From the NCBI GenBank assembly GCA_022768745.1, contig JALELK010000033.1, positions 42,653 through 106,652 of the forward strand: DNA of 64,000 nucleotides, given 5' to 3'. Position 1 is the stretch's first letter; every line of letters begins with the position of its first letter. The position numbers and the translations under genes were made by a program. This DNA comes from Lachnospiraceae bacterium (GTDB lineage Bacteria; Bacillota; Clostridia; Lachnospirales; Lachnospiraceae). Below the pieces are notes generated by a model, which had not been told where the DNA came from, did not search any database, and saw only the letters and a program-made list of their open reading frames with translations. Below, one piece after another: positions 35,409 through 44,363 of the stretch.

Positions 35409-37133
35409 ATGGAACAATTGAGGGCGTATTCAAATCGGAAGACAAAGCTGATAGGGGCGCTCTATATATTACTGCTGGTTTGCCTGTGCTTTCGTGTCGC
35501 TTATCTGATGGTGTTTCGAGCGGAACATTATGCCAGCCGGGCGGTGGAAGTGGAACAGCGGGAGAGACATATAAAGGCAGCCAGAGGACGGATTATTGAC
35601 AAAAATGGCGTAATTCTTGCGTCGAACAAGACGGTATGCAATATTTCCGTTATTCACAGTCAGATTGAAGACGAAGAAGCGGTGATTGCTTGTCTTTCCA
35701 AAGAACTTGGACTTCCCAGAGACCAGGTGGAAAAAAGGGTGACAAAACGCAGTTCTATTGAAAAGATAAAATCCAATGTGAGCAAAGAAATCGGTGAAAA
35801 AATCCGAGAGTATGACTTGGCGGGAGTAAAGGTGGATGATGATTACAAACGCTATTATCCATACGACGAACTCCAATCCAAGGTGTTGGGGTTTACCGGT
35901 GGAGACAATCAGGGGATTATCGGCATTGAGAGTTATTATGACAGTGTTTTGCAGGGGACAGACGGAAAAATCCTGACTTACACCGATGCCAAAGGAGTGG
36001 AGTTGCCGGAACTGGGGGAATCCCGACAGGAGCCGGTTTCCGGAAAGGATTTATACGTATCCTTGGATTACAATATCTGTCAGTATGCCACTCAGCTGGC
36101 CTATCAGACAATGGAAAAACATCAGGCAAGTGCAGTGGAAATGATTGTGATGAATCCCCAGAACGGAGAGATTTATGCTATGGTAAATACGCCGGAATTT
36201 TCTTTGTCAGATCCCTTTTCCTTACCGGAGGGTGTGGGAGAAAACATATCAGAAGAAAAAAAGAGTGATGCTAGAAACGAGATGTGGCGAAATGTGTGTA
36301 TCAGCGATACTTATGAGCCGGGTTCCGCCTTTAAGATTATCACCACTGCCGCAGCGCTGGAGGCGGATGTGGTAAAACTGGATGAGCAGTTTTGCTGCAC
36401 AGGAAGTATTACGGTGGAAGATACCAGAATTCGATGCCACAAAACCACGGGACACGGCAGTGAGGATTTTACCCATGCCATTATGAATTCCTGTAATCCG
36501 GTGTTTATTCAATTGGGGTTGCGCCTTGGTGCATCTGACTTCTTTCGATATTTTCGTCAGTTTCAAATGCTGGAAAAAACCGGAGTGGATATGCCGGGAG
36601 AAGCGGGAACCATTATGCATCAGGAGAAAAATGTAGGTCCGGTGGAACTGGCCACCATTTCCTTTGGCCAGTCTTTTCAGGTAACACCCATCCAGATGGC
36701 TGCCACAGTATCCTCCTTGGTCAATGGTGGAAAGAGAATCACGCCTCATGTGGGAGTGGAGACCAGAAACCGTGGAGATAAAAGGGGAGAAACTTTAAAG
36801 TATAAAAACCGTGGCAGAGTTGTTTCTAAGAAAACCTCAGAGACACTGCAGTATCTGTTATATCAGGTGGTGGCAGAGGGGACAGGTAAAAATGGGCAGG
36901 TGGAAGGATACGCGGTGGGAGGAAAGACTGCCACATCCCAGATGCTACCCAGAGGTAGTGGGAAGTACATTGCTTCTTTTGTGGGGTTTGCACCGGCAGA
37001 TGACCCTCAGGTGCTGGCTCTTGTGATTATCCATGAGCCGGTGGGAATTTATTACGGCGGAACCATTGCTGCTCCGGTGGTGAGTCAGCTGTTTTCCAAT
37101 ATTTTACCCTACCTGAATATATTGCAGAAATAG
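35409..37133 (+). CDS. Second class B penicillin-binding protein (SpoVD/FtsI-like) with KTA variant
   Basis: 574 residues from ATG 35409, 9 bases after TTTGAGG. It has an N-terminal membrane helix, a dimerisation domain and a transpeptidase domain with SxxK (PGSAFKII) and SxN (NSCNPVF), but the third motif is KTA (GGKTATSQ) instead of KTG. Tandem class B PBPs here recall B. subtilis pbpB-spoVD, so a sporulation-cortex role is plausible but unproven. No PASTA domain. Confidence 0.85.
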   Translation: MEQLRAYSNRKTKLIGALYILLLVCLCFRVAYLMVFRAEHYASRAVEVEQRERHIKAARGRIIDKNGVILASNKTVCNISVIHSQIEDEEAVIACLSKELGLPRDQVEKRVTKRSSIEKIKSNVSKEIGEKIREYDLAGVKVDDDYKRYYPYDELQSKVLGFTGGDNQGIIGIESYYDSVLQGTDGKILTYTDAKGVELPELGESRQEPVSGKDLYVSLDYNICQYATQLAYQTMEKHQASAVEMIVMNPQNGEIYAMVNTPEFSLSDPFSLPEGVGENISEEKKSDARNEMWRNVCISDTYEPGSAFKIITTAAALEADVVKLDEQFCCTGSITVEDTRIRCHKTTGHGSEDFTHAIMNSCNPVFIQLGLRLGASDFFRYFRQFQMLEKTGVDMPGEAGTIMHQEKNVGPVELATISFGQSFQVTPIQMAATVSSLVNGGKRITPHVGVETRNRGDKRGETLKYKNRGRVVSKKTSETLQYLLYQVVAEGTGKNGQVEGYAVGGKTATSQMLPRGSGKYIASFVGFAPADDPQVLALVIIHEPVGIYYGGTIAAPVVSQLFSNILPYLNILQK

Positions 37134-37199
37134 CGAAAATAACTTATACTGGTAAAGTTAGTGAATTGCGAAAGAAAATGAGATAAACGAGGAGTAGTT

Positions 37200-38153
37200 A
37201 TGGTAGAAAGAATTTTAATTCCGGTATTAATTTCCTTTGGGATTGCAACTTTGTTGGGACCGATTGTCATTCCGTTTTTGCGGAAATTAAAAGTGGGTCA
37301 GACAGAGAGAGAAGAGCTGAAATCCCATCAGATAAAAACAGGTACACCGACTATGGGTGGACTGATTATTTTGGCGGCAGTGATTATTACTTCCGTGTTG
37401 TTTATTCCGAAATACCCGAGAATTATACCGATTTTGTTTTTGACGGTGGGATTCGGAATTATCGGATTTTTGGATGACTATTTAAAAGTGGTACTTCGTC
37501 GTTCTGACGGGCTGCTTGCTTGGCAGAAGATGTTGTTACAGATTGTGGTGACCACCATTTTTGTTTTTTATATTCTTAATTTTACAGATGTATCCTTGAC
37601 TATGCTGGTTCCTTTTTCCGGCGGAAAGTATCTGGATTTGGGATGGTGGGCCATTCCTCTTTTATATTTTGCAGTGATTGGAACTGTGAACGGTGTAAAC
37701 TTTACAGACGGACTGGATGGTCTTGCCTCTTCGGTAACCGTACTGGTAGCTGTATTCTTTACCGCGGTAGCTGTGGGAACACAAAGCGGAATTGAACCTA
37801 TTACCTGTGCGGTGGTAGGCGCTCTTTTGGGATTTTTGTTATTTAACGTCTATCCGGCCAGTGTATTTATGGGAGATACCGGTTCTTTGGCGTTAGGTGG
37901 ATTTGTGGCGGCAACTGCCTATATGCTTCAGATGCCACTGTTTATTTTGATTGTGGGTCTGATTTATTTGATAGAGGTGTTATCCGTTATCATTCAGGTG
38001 GGATACTTCAAAATTTCCCATGGAAAAAGAATTTTTAAGATGGCCCCGATTCACCATCACTTTGAATTGAGTGGATGGTCAGAGACCAGAGTTGTTGCAT
38101 GTTTCTCAATTGTTACCGCATTGCTTTGCCTTGTGGCTTACGTGGCAATGTAA
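37200..38153 (+). CDS. mraY: Phospho-N-acetylmuramoyl-pentapeptide-transferase
   Basis: 317 residues with about ten membrane helices. Active-site motifs are present: GFLDDYLKV, VNFTDGLDGLA, FMGDTGSLALGG and the triple-His loop APIHHHFE. It makes lipid I from UDP-MurNAc-pentapeptide and undecaprenyl phosphate. The start has GAGGAG upstream. Confidence 0.97.
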   Translation: MVERILIPVLISFGIATLLGPIVIPFLRKLKVGQTEREELKSHQIKTGTPTMGGLIILAAVIITSVLFIPKYPRIIPILFLTVGFGIIGFLDDYLKVVLRRSDGLLAWQKMLLQIVVTTIFVFYILNFTDVSLTMLVPFSGGKYLDLGWWAIPLLYFAVIGTVNGVNFTDGLDGLASSVTVLVAVFFTAVAVGTQSGIEPITCAVVGALLGFLLFNVYPASVFMGDTGSLALGGFVAATAYMLQMPLFILIVGLIYLIEVLSVIIQVGYFKISHGKRIFKMAPIHHHFELSGWSETRVVACFSIVTALLCLVAYVAM

Positions 38154-38168
38154 ATTAGGAGGTTCGTT

Positions 38169-39530
38169 TTGGAAATTTCAGAGAAAACATTTATTGTGGT
38201 AGGTACAGGAATCAGTGGAATTGCTGCAACAGAACTTTTGCTTTCCAAGGGGGCAAAGGTTTATCTGTATGATGCAAAAGCAGATTTGGATGTAGATGCC
38301 ATAAAAGACAAGAATAATAGACTTTCAGAGGTGCCATTTCTACTGGAACAGGTGCCGGAGCAGATACTAAATGAGGCAGACATTGCAATTTTAAGTCCCG
38401 GGGTTCCATTAGACATTCCATTGGTGGATGCTTTTAGAGAACACAACCTTTTGATTTGGGGAGAGATAGAGTTGGCTTACCAGTGTGGAAAAGGTCAGAT
38501 TGTTGCCATTACCGGTACCAACGGAAAAACCACCACCACTTCTCTGGTAGGGCATATTATGAAAATGCATTTTCCAAGTGTGAAAGTGGTTGGAAATATT
38601 GGGATTCCTTATACAAAGGTAGTGGATGAATTGACAGAGGATTCTGTGGTAGTGGCAGAAATCAGCAGTTTTCAGTTGGAAACCATTGATGCATTTGCAC
38701 CAAAGATTTCTGCAATCTTAAATATCACGCCGGATCATTTGAACCGACATCACACTATGGAAAATTATATTGCGGCTAAGGAGAGCATCACAAAGAACCA
38801 GAAGCCAGCGGATATTTGTGTATTAAATTACAATGACGCAGTATTGAGAGCTTTTGGGGAGTCCTTAAACCAGAAGGTGATTTATTTTTCCAGCACGGAA
38901 GAATTGGCAGAAGGACTTTTCTTGAAGGATAATCAGATTGTCTGGAGAAAAGACGGTGAGTTGGAGTCTGTAATTTCCGTAGATGAATTAAATATTTTAG
39001 GCGCCCATAATTATGAGAATGCCATGGCGGCAATTGCTATGTGTGACGGAATGGGTGTTCCTATGGATGTGATTCGCAAAGGACTTCAAAGTTTTCACGC
39101 TGTGGAACATCGAATTGAGTTTGTATGTAAAAAGAATGATATTGCATTTTACAATGACTCCAAGGGAACAAACCCGGATGCTGCTATCAAAGGAATTCAG
39201 GCGATGAACCGCAAAACAGTACTGATTGGCGGTGGATATGACAAGGAATCTACCTACGATGAGTGGATTGAAAGTTTTGACGGAAAAGTGAAGAAACTGG
39301 TATTGATTGGTCAGACCAGGGAAAAAATCGCCAAGTGTTGTGACCAACACGGATTTACAGATTATGTATTTGCAGATTCTTTGGAGGAAGCAATCGATAT
39401 TTCCTATGAGACAGCAGTCAGCGGAGAGGCAGTTTTACTGTCACCGGCCTGTGCCAGCTGGGGAATGTTCGATAATTATGAACAGCGCGGGGATATTTTT
39501 AAAGAGTATGTGAAAAATCTGAAGGAGTAG
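38169..39530 (+). CDS. murD: UDP-N-acetylmuramoylalanine--D-glutamate ligase
   Basis: 453 residues with a TTG start 6 bases after AGGAGG. It shows the N-terminal Rossmann part (VVGTGISGIAA), the Mur-ligase P-loop GTNGKTTTTSLVG, the NITPDHLNRH segment and C-terminal YNDSKGTNPDAA. It adds D-Glu to UDP-MurNAc-L-Ala. Confidence 0.97.
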   Translation: MEISEKTFIVVGTGISGIAATELLLSKGAKVYLYDAKADLDVDAIKDKNNRLSEVPFLLEQVPEQILNEADIAILSPGVPLDIPLVDAFREHNLLIWGEIELAYQCGKGQIVAITGTNGKTTTTSLVGHIMKMHFPSVKVVGNIGIPYTKVVDELTEDSVVVAEISSFQLETIDAFAPKISAILNITPDHLNRHHTMENYIAAKESITKNQKPADICVLNYNDAVLRAFGESLNQKVIYFSSTEELAEGLFLKDNQIVWRKDGELESVISVDELNILGAHNYENAMAAIAMCDGMGVPMDVIRKGLQSFHAVEHRIEFVCKKNDIAFYNDSKGTNPDAAIKGIQAMNRKTVLIGGGYDKESTYDEWIESFDGKVKKLVLIGQTREKIAKCCDQHGFTDYVFADSLEEAIDISYETAVSGEAVLLSPACASWGMFDNYEQRGDIFKEYVKNLKE

Positions 39531-39533
39531 CAT

Positions 39534-40667
39534 ATGGGAGAGGCTGTATCAGCAACACCAAAGAAGCAGAGAAGAACAAAGAAAATTAAATATATCGATT
39601 ATACCTTGCTTTTGATGATTATTTGTCTGCTGGCATTTGGATTGGTTATGTTGTACAGTACCAGTGCTTACAATGCGACCTTAAAAACCGGAGATTCAGC
39701 CTATTATTTAAAAAAGCAGGCGGGAGCCGCAGTTGTGGGATTTATTGCCATGGCGGCCTGTATCAAAATTGGCTATCACAAGTTTGAATCCTTTGCCGGA
39801 ATTGGGTACATAGTGGCTTTTGTTTTATGTCTGGCAGTTAACTTCGTGGGAACCAGTTCCCATGGTTCTTCCAGATGGATTGCCATTGGACCTATTAACT
39901 TTCAGCCTTCAGAATTGGCTAAGGTGGCAGTGATTTTATATTTGGCCTCTGTGATTAGCAGACGCCCCAGGGCTATGAGAGATTTGAAAAATAATATTCG
40001 TGTTCTGGCATCCATTGTCCCGATTTTTTTGGTGGTGGCATACAATAACTTAAGTACCGCCATTATTATTTTGGGGATTGCCTTTGTGATGGTATTTGTC
40101 TCAAGTCCGAAGTATAAACCCTTCGTTTTATTAGTGGTTGCTATGGGCATTTTGGCATTTTTGTTTGTACTGGGTGCCAAGGGCTCCTACCGAATGGAGA
40201 GAATCCAGACTTGGTTAAATCCGGAAAATTATGACAGTGGTTATCAGACTCTTCAGGGACTATATGCCATTGGTTCCGGTGGCCTTTTTGGAAAAGGATT
40301 AGGAGAGAGTGTGCAAAAACTGGGCTTTGTACCTGAGGCACAAAACGATATGATTTTTTCCATTATCTGTGAGGAACTGGGACTGTTTGGAGCCATCTGT
40401 GTGATTCTGATGTTTATTATGCTTTTGTGGCGATTTCTCTTGATTGCGACAAAGGCAAAGGATATGTTAGGTTCCTATCTGGTCATCGGTATTATGACCC
40501 ACATTGCGCTACAGGTTATTTTAAATATTGCCGTTGTCACCAACTCCATACCAAATACAGGTATTACCTTACCTTTTGTCAGTTACGGAGGAACATCTAT
40601 GGTGATTCTGCTGGGTGAAATGGGAATGGCACTGAGCGTGTCAAAAGATATGCAGGTGGAAATATAA
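39534..40667 (+). CDS. ftsW: Peptidoglycan glycosyltransferase FtsW (SEDS)
   Basis: 377 residues with ten membrane helices and SEDS-family features: LLAFGLVMLYSTSA, INFQPSELAKVAVILYLA, the AQNDMIFSIICEELG loop and the C-terminal SYGGTSMVILL. It polymerises glycan strands with the septal PBP. The gene follows murD by 3 bases and takes its ribosome binding site from the murD 3' end. Confidence 0.95.
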   Translation: MGEAVSATPKKQRRTKKIKYIDYTLLLMIICLLAFGLVMLYSTSAYNATLKTGDSAYYLKKQAGAAVVGFIAMAACIKIGYHKFESFAGIGYIVAFVLCLAVNFVGTSSHGSSRWIAIGPINFQPSELAKVAVILYLASVISRRPRAMRDLKNNIRVLASIVPIFLVVAYNNLSTAIIILGIAFVMVFVSSPKYKPFVLLVVAMGILAFLFVLGAKGSYRMERIQTWLNPENYDSGYQTLQGLYAIGSGGLFGKGLGESVQKLGFVPEAQNDMIFSIICEELGLFGAICVILMFIMLLWRFLLIATKAKDMLGSYLVIGIMTHIALQVILNIAVVTNSIPNTGITLPFVSYGGTSMVILLGEMGMALSVSKDMQVEI

Positions 40668-40677
40668 AGGATAAAAT

Positions 40678-41403
40678 ATGAGAAGAGCATTTCGATTTTA
40701 TTTTATGAATATATTGTTGGGAATTGTGATTGTAGCCATCATTGCTGTGGTGGGCATCTATATGTTTTGCAGTATCCACAAGGTAAAGGTTGTGGGGAGC
40801 ACCATATACACAGATGAAGAAATCAAACAGCAGGTTTTAGACGGAAAATATCCAAATAACACCGTTTATGAGGTGATACATAATAAGGTTAAGCCGAAAA
40901 AGAACATCCCCTTTGTAGAGAGTGTTCAGGTGAAACTTACTTCATATGATAAGCTACAAATTAAGGTACAGGAGAAGCAGTGCGTAGGATATATTCCTAT
41001 GGAAAAGGGTGGATATGCGTACTTTGATGAGAATGGTAAAGTGGTGGAAACCTCAGAGCGCTTATTGGAGAATTCCATTGGTGTAACCGGAATCACGTTG
41101 AAGAAAGCGAAAGTAGGAGAAAAGGTTGATCTGAAAAAAGAACAGTTAGAATTGATGGTTCAGCTGTTAAAGGCACTGAATAAATATGAGATGAAAATCT
41201 CAGCTCTTTCCTTTGACAGTATGGGAAATGCCACGGTTTCCTATGAGAATATGCAGATTTCCGTGGGTACATCAAAATACCTAGAGGACAAGATGATGCG
41301 ACTGCCCCATATACTTCCCCAATTGGAAGGACAGGCAGGGACACTACATTTAGAAAATTGGTCCAAAGACAACACAGATATTGTGTTTGAGAAGGCAAAA
41401 TAA
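40678..41403 (+). CDS. ftsQ: Cell division protein FtsQ/DivIB
   Basis: 241 residues: a short cytoplasmic end, one membrane helix (FMNILLGIVIVAIIAVVGIYMF), a POTRA domain (HKVKVVGSTIYTDEEIKQQVL) and a beta domain. It links FtsL/FtsB to the septal synthases. Its place between ftsW and ftsZ supports the call. Confidence 0.9.
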   Translation: MRRAFRFYFMNILLGIVIVAIIAVVGIYMFCSIHKVKVVGSTIYTDEEIKQQVLDGKYPNNTVYEVIHNKVKPKKNIPFVESVQVKLTSYDKLQIKVQEKQCVGYIPMEKGGYAYFDENGKVVETSERLLENSIGVTGITLKKAKVGEKVDLKKEQLELMVQLLKALNKYEMKISALSFDSMGNATVSYENMQISVGTSKYLEDKMMRLPHILPQLEGQAGTLHLENWSKDNTDIVFEKAK

Positions 41404-41439
41404 AGCAACTTAGATTCTTTAAATTTTTTGAAAAATAGG

Positions 41440-41468
41440 TTGATAAATCAACAAAAAATATATATTAT
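41440..41468 (+). promoter_or_regulatory. Internal promoter before ftsZ
   Basis: TTGATA (41440-41445) and TATTAT (41463-41468) are 17 bases apart in the AT-rich 142-base gap after ftsQ. It would allow ftsZ expression independent of the mra promoter. Confidence 0.55.
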
Positions 41469-41545
41469 AGAATATATGGGTTTGTGATAGGAAGATTTAT
41501 GATTTTTATCGTAGATATATAGATAGGAAAAAGGAGGATACGATC

Positions 41546-42748
41546 TTGCTTGAGATTATGACGAATGAGGCAGATTCCAGTGCAAAAATCATAGTAGTTG
41601 GTGTTGGTGGAGCTGGAAACAATGCTGTTAATAGAATGATTGATGAACACATTGGTGGTGTGGAGTTTATCGGTATTAATACGGATAAGCAGGCACTTCA
41701 GTTGTGTAAAGCACCAAAGTTAATCCAGATTGGTGAAAAGCTTACCAAGGGACTGGGCGCCGGTGCGCAGCCTGAGATTGGTGAAAAGGCGGCAGAGGAA
41801 TCGGAAGAGGACATTGCAGCTGAGTTAAAGGGTGCTGATATGGTATTCGTTACCTGTGGTATGGGTGGCGGAACCGGTACAGGTGCAGCTCCGGTTGTAG
41901 CAAGGATTGCTAAGGAGATGGACATCCTTACAGTTGGTGTTGTGACCAAGCCTTTCAAATTCGAGGCAAAGGCCAGAATGGTCAATGCCAATGGCGGTAT
42001 TGAGCGTTTAAAACAAAACGTGGATACTTTGATTGTTATTCCGAATGATAAATTATTAGAGATTGTAGATCGTCGTACCACAATGCCGGAAGCTCTTAAG
42101 AAGGCAGATGAGGTACTTCAGCAGGCAGTACAGGGAATCACAGATTTGATTAATCTTCCTGCACTGATTAACCTTGACTTCGCAGATGTACAGACTGTTA
42201 TGAAAGACAAGGGTATGGCACATATCGGTATCGGTACTGCTCATGGTGATGAGAAGGCTACTGAGGCTGTTAAGATGGCTGTGGAGAGTCCGCTTTTGGA
42301 TACCACTATTAATGGTGCCAGCCATGTAATTATCAATATTTCCGGTGATATTTCTTTGATGGATGCAAATGCAGCATCTACCTATGTTAAGGATTTGGCA
42401 GGGGATTCTGTAAATATCATCTTTGGTGCTAAGTATGATGAGACTATGACAGATGAGGCTACTATCACTGTAATTGCTACAGGGCTTGAGGATGCACCAG
42501 CAAAGCCATCCATCGGTTCCGTATTAGGTAATTTGCAGTATCCAAACGGAGCAAGACCATCACAGTCTACAGCAGGTGTACATAGCAATGCAGGCACTAC
42601 ACCAAGACCTACTACCAGTGTGCCGACCACACCGATACAGAACACTCCAAATGGTTTTACAAATGTAACGAGACCTACACAGCCTACCAGTACAGTAAAG
42701 CCGGTGGACATTAATATTCCGGAGTTTTTAAAGAATTCAAGAAAATAA
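41546..42748 (+). CDS. ftsZ: Cell division protein FtsZ
   Basis: 400 residues with a TTG start 8 bases after AGGAGG, giving the common MLEIMTNE beginning. The tubulin signature is [13 protein letters not shown], the synergy loop lies near [11 protein letters not shown], a proline/threonine-rich linker spans about 325-385, and the C-terminal partner-binding peptide is INIPEFLKN. It forms the Z-ring. Confidence 0.98.
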   Translation: MLEIMTNEADSSAKIIVVGVGGAGNNAVNRMIDEHIGGVEFIGINTDKQALQLCKAPKLIQIGEKLTKGLGAGAQPEIGEKAAEESEEDIAAELKGADMVFVTCGMGGGTGTGAAPVVARIAKEMDILTVGVVTKPFKFEAKARMVNANGGIERLKQNVDTLIVIPNDKLLEIVDRRTTMPEALKKADEVLQQAVQGITDLINLPALINLDFADVQTVMKDKGMAHIGIGTAHGDEKATEAVKMAVESPLLDTTINGASHVIINISGDISLMDANAASTYVKDLAGDSVNIIFGAKYDETMTDEATITVIATGLEDAPAKPSIGSVLGNLQYPNGARPSQSTAGVHSNAGTTPRPTTSVPTTPIQNTPNGFTNVTRPTQPTSTVKPVDINIPEFLKNSRK

Positions 42749-42777
42749 TATCTTTGGTTTGATTTCGACAGAAAAAT

Positions 42778-42826
42778 AAAAGCCACTTCCTTATAATTGT
42801 TTTTAATTAAAGGAGGTGGCTTTTTA
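42778..42826 (+). terminator. ftsZ terminator carrying the spoIIGA ribosome binding site
   Basis: AAAGCCACTTCCTT (42778-42791) pairs with AAAGGAGGTGGCTTTTT, with the pairing bases at 42809-42825. The 3' arm contains AGGAGG (42811-42816), which is spaced 9 bases from the probable spoIIGA start. Confidence 0.8.
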
Positions 42827-43593
42827 TTTATGCGGTTTATTTGGATGTGATGATTGGAGAAAATATCCTTCTTGATTTGGCGGGATTTGTGGGAGTGAGT
42901 CTGTGGACGAAAACATCGATGAAGTGGTGGCGGGTGTTGTTGGCAACCCTATTCGGAGTGGCAGGAGGAATTTGTTGTTTTTTCCTCATACATAGTTTCT
43001 GGCTTTATTTAGGTGTTGTGTTTCTTTTGGTGAATCCCCTTATGCTTTTGATTGGATTTGGAAAAATGTCTGCAAAAAAGATGGGGGAGTTATATTTTAC
43101 CTGTGTGGTTTTGCATTTGTTGCTTGGAGGCCTGCTGAATTTTTTGGAACGGATCATGCCGGAAAAATCCTATGGTGTGGTGCTGATAAGTGGATGTCTG
43201 GGATTGCTGGGAGCTATATGGATATTACAGTTTTATATGGGAAAAAGAGATACTTTAGTGGAGATGTCTGTCATTCTTGGCAACGTGGTAAAAAGGGGGA
43301 TTGCTTATCGGGATACAGGAAATTGTCTGCGGGATTCTCTGACAAATTTGCCGGTGTGTATTGTTCCCTACTCCTGGATGAAGGAGGCAGGACTTTCTGA
43401 GGAGAGTTTGAGAAGTGTTTCGCTGCAAACAGTGTCGGGAGAGGACAGCATATATATTTATCCTGTGGCACATTTTTTCCTAAGGGAGAAGGATGAAATG
43501 CAAATGCAAAAAAAGACCATGATAGGATTTGCAAAGGATGCCCTGTTTTGCGGGAAAGAATACCAGATGATATTACATAAAGATTTTTGCTAG
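42826..43593 (+). CDS. spoIIGA: Sigma-E processing peptidase SpoIIGA (probable ATT start)
   Basis: 255 residues if begun at ATT 42826. The first stop-free codon run gives MYAVYLDVMIGENILLDL, which fits the family's usual M-Y-x-x-V-Y-L-D start, and AGGAGG lies 9 bases before ATT. The TTG at 42841 lacks a site and would lose the first strand. Five membrane helices are followed by a cytoplasmic aspartic-protease-like half with the active-site motif YRDTGNCLRD. It cleaves pro-sigma-E, which is encoded 12 bases downstream. Confidence 0.85.
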   Translation: MYAVYLDVMIGENILLDLAGFVGVSLWTKTSMKWWRVLLATLFGVAGGICCFFLIHSFWLYLGVVFLLVNPLMLLIGFGKMSAKKMGELYFTCVVLHLLLGGLLNFLERIMPEKSYGVVLISGCLGLLGAIWILQFYMGKRDTLVEMSVILGNVVKRGIAYRDTGNCLRDSLTNLPVCIVPYSWMKEAGLSEESLRSVSLQTVSGEDSIYIYPVAHFFLREKDEMQMQKKTMIGFAKDALFCGKEYQMILHKDFC

Positions 43594-43605
43594 GAGTCGA
43601 ACATC

Positions 43606-44301
43606 ATGCGGTTATTATTTAAATTATTATCACGGAAACAACAGGAAATTCTCTATATTGGCGGGGCAGAGATTTTGCCGGAACCACTGGATGGAGAACG
43701 GGAAAAGTATTACATAGATTTAATGACAAAGGAAGGAAACAAAGAGGCAAAGGAAAAACTCATTGAGCACAATCTGCGACTGGTGGTTTATATTGCAAAG
43801 AAGTTTGATAATACCAAGGTGGGGGCAGAGGATTTGATTTCCATCGGAACCATAGGACTGATGAAGGCAATCAATACCTTTGATGCCACAAAGAGTATCA
43901 AGCTGGCCACCTATGCATCCAGATGTATTGAAAATGAGATTCTGATGTATCTACGAAAGAACAGCAAACAGAAATTTGAGGTGTCCATTGACGAGCCTTT
44001 AAATGTGGACTGGGATGGAAATGAATTGTTACTTTCTGATATTCTGGGCACAGATGAGGATATTATTTATAAAGATTTGGAGACCCAGGCAGACCTTAAA
44101 GTGTTAAACCAGGCGCTAAAGACCTTAAACGGAAGGGAAAAAATGATTATTGAACTTCGCTTTGGGCTACACTCAAAAGACGGAGAGGAACTCACCCAAA
44201 AACAGGTAGCAGACCTGCTTGGCATTTCCCAATCCTATATCTCCCGGTTGGAGAAAAAAATAATGAAAAGACTGAACCGGGAAATGCTAAAACAGGACTA
44301 A
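43606..44301 (+). CDS. sigE: RNA polymerase sporulation sigma factor SigE
   Basis: 231 residues. An N-terminal pro-sequence (about residues 1-27, [17 protein letters not shown]) precedes sigma-70 regions 2 ([20 protein letters not shown]) and 4 ([22 protein letters not shown]). It directs early mother-cell transcription after cleavage by SpoIIGA, the adjacent gene. Confidence 0.95.
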   Translation: MRLLFKLLSRKQQEILYIGGAEILPEPLDGEREKYYIDLMTKEGNKEAKEKLIEHNLRLVVYIAKKFDNTKVGAEDLISIGTIGLMKAINTFDATKSIKLATYASRCIENEILMYLRKNSKQKFEVSIDEPLNVDWDGNELLLSDILGTDEDIIYKDLETQADLKVLNQALKTLNGREKMIIELRFGLHSKDGEELTQKQVADLLGISQSYISRLEKKIMKRLNREMLKQD

Positions 44302-44363
44302 AAATAGTACCCTTTGGGAGAAATTCGGTATATAATGAGGGCAGGAGAGGAGGGATTTTTATT

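Noticed and set aside
36249..36749. 166-codon open frame on the minus strand
   Set aside because: It lies wholly inside the second PBP gene, whose plus-strand frame has clear transpeptidase motifs.
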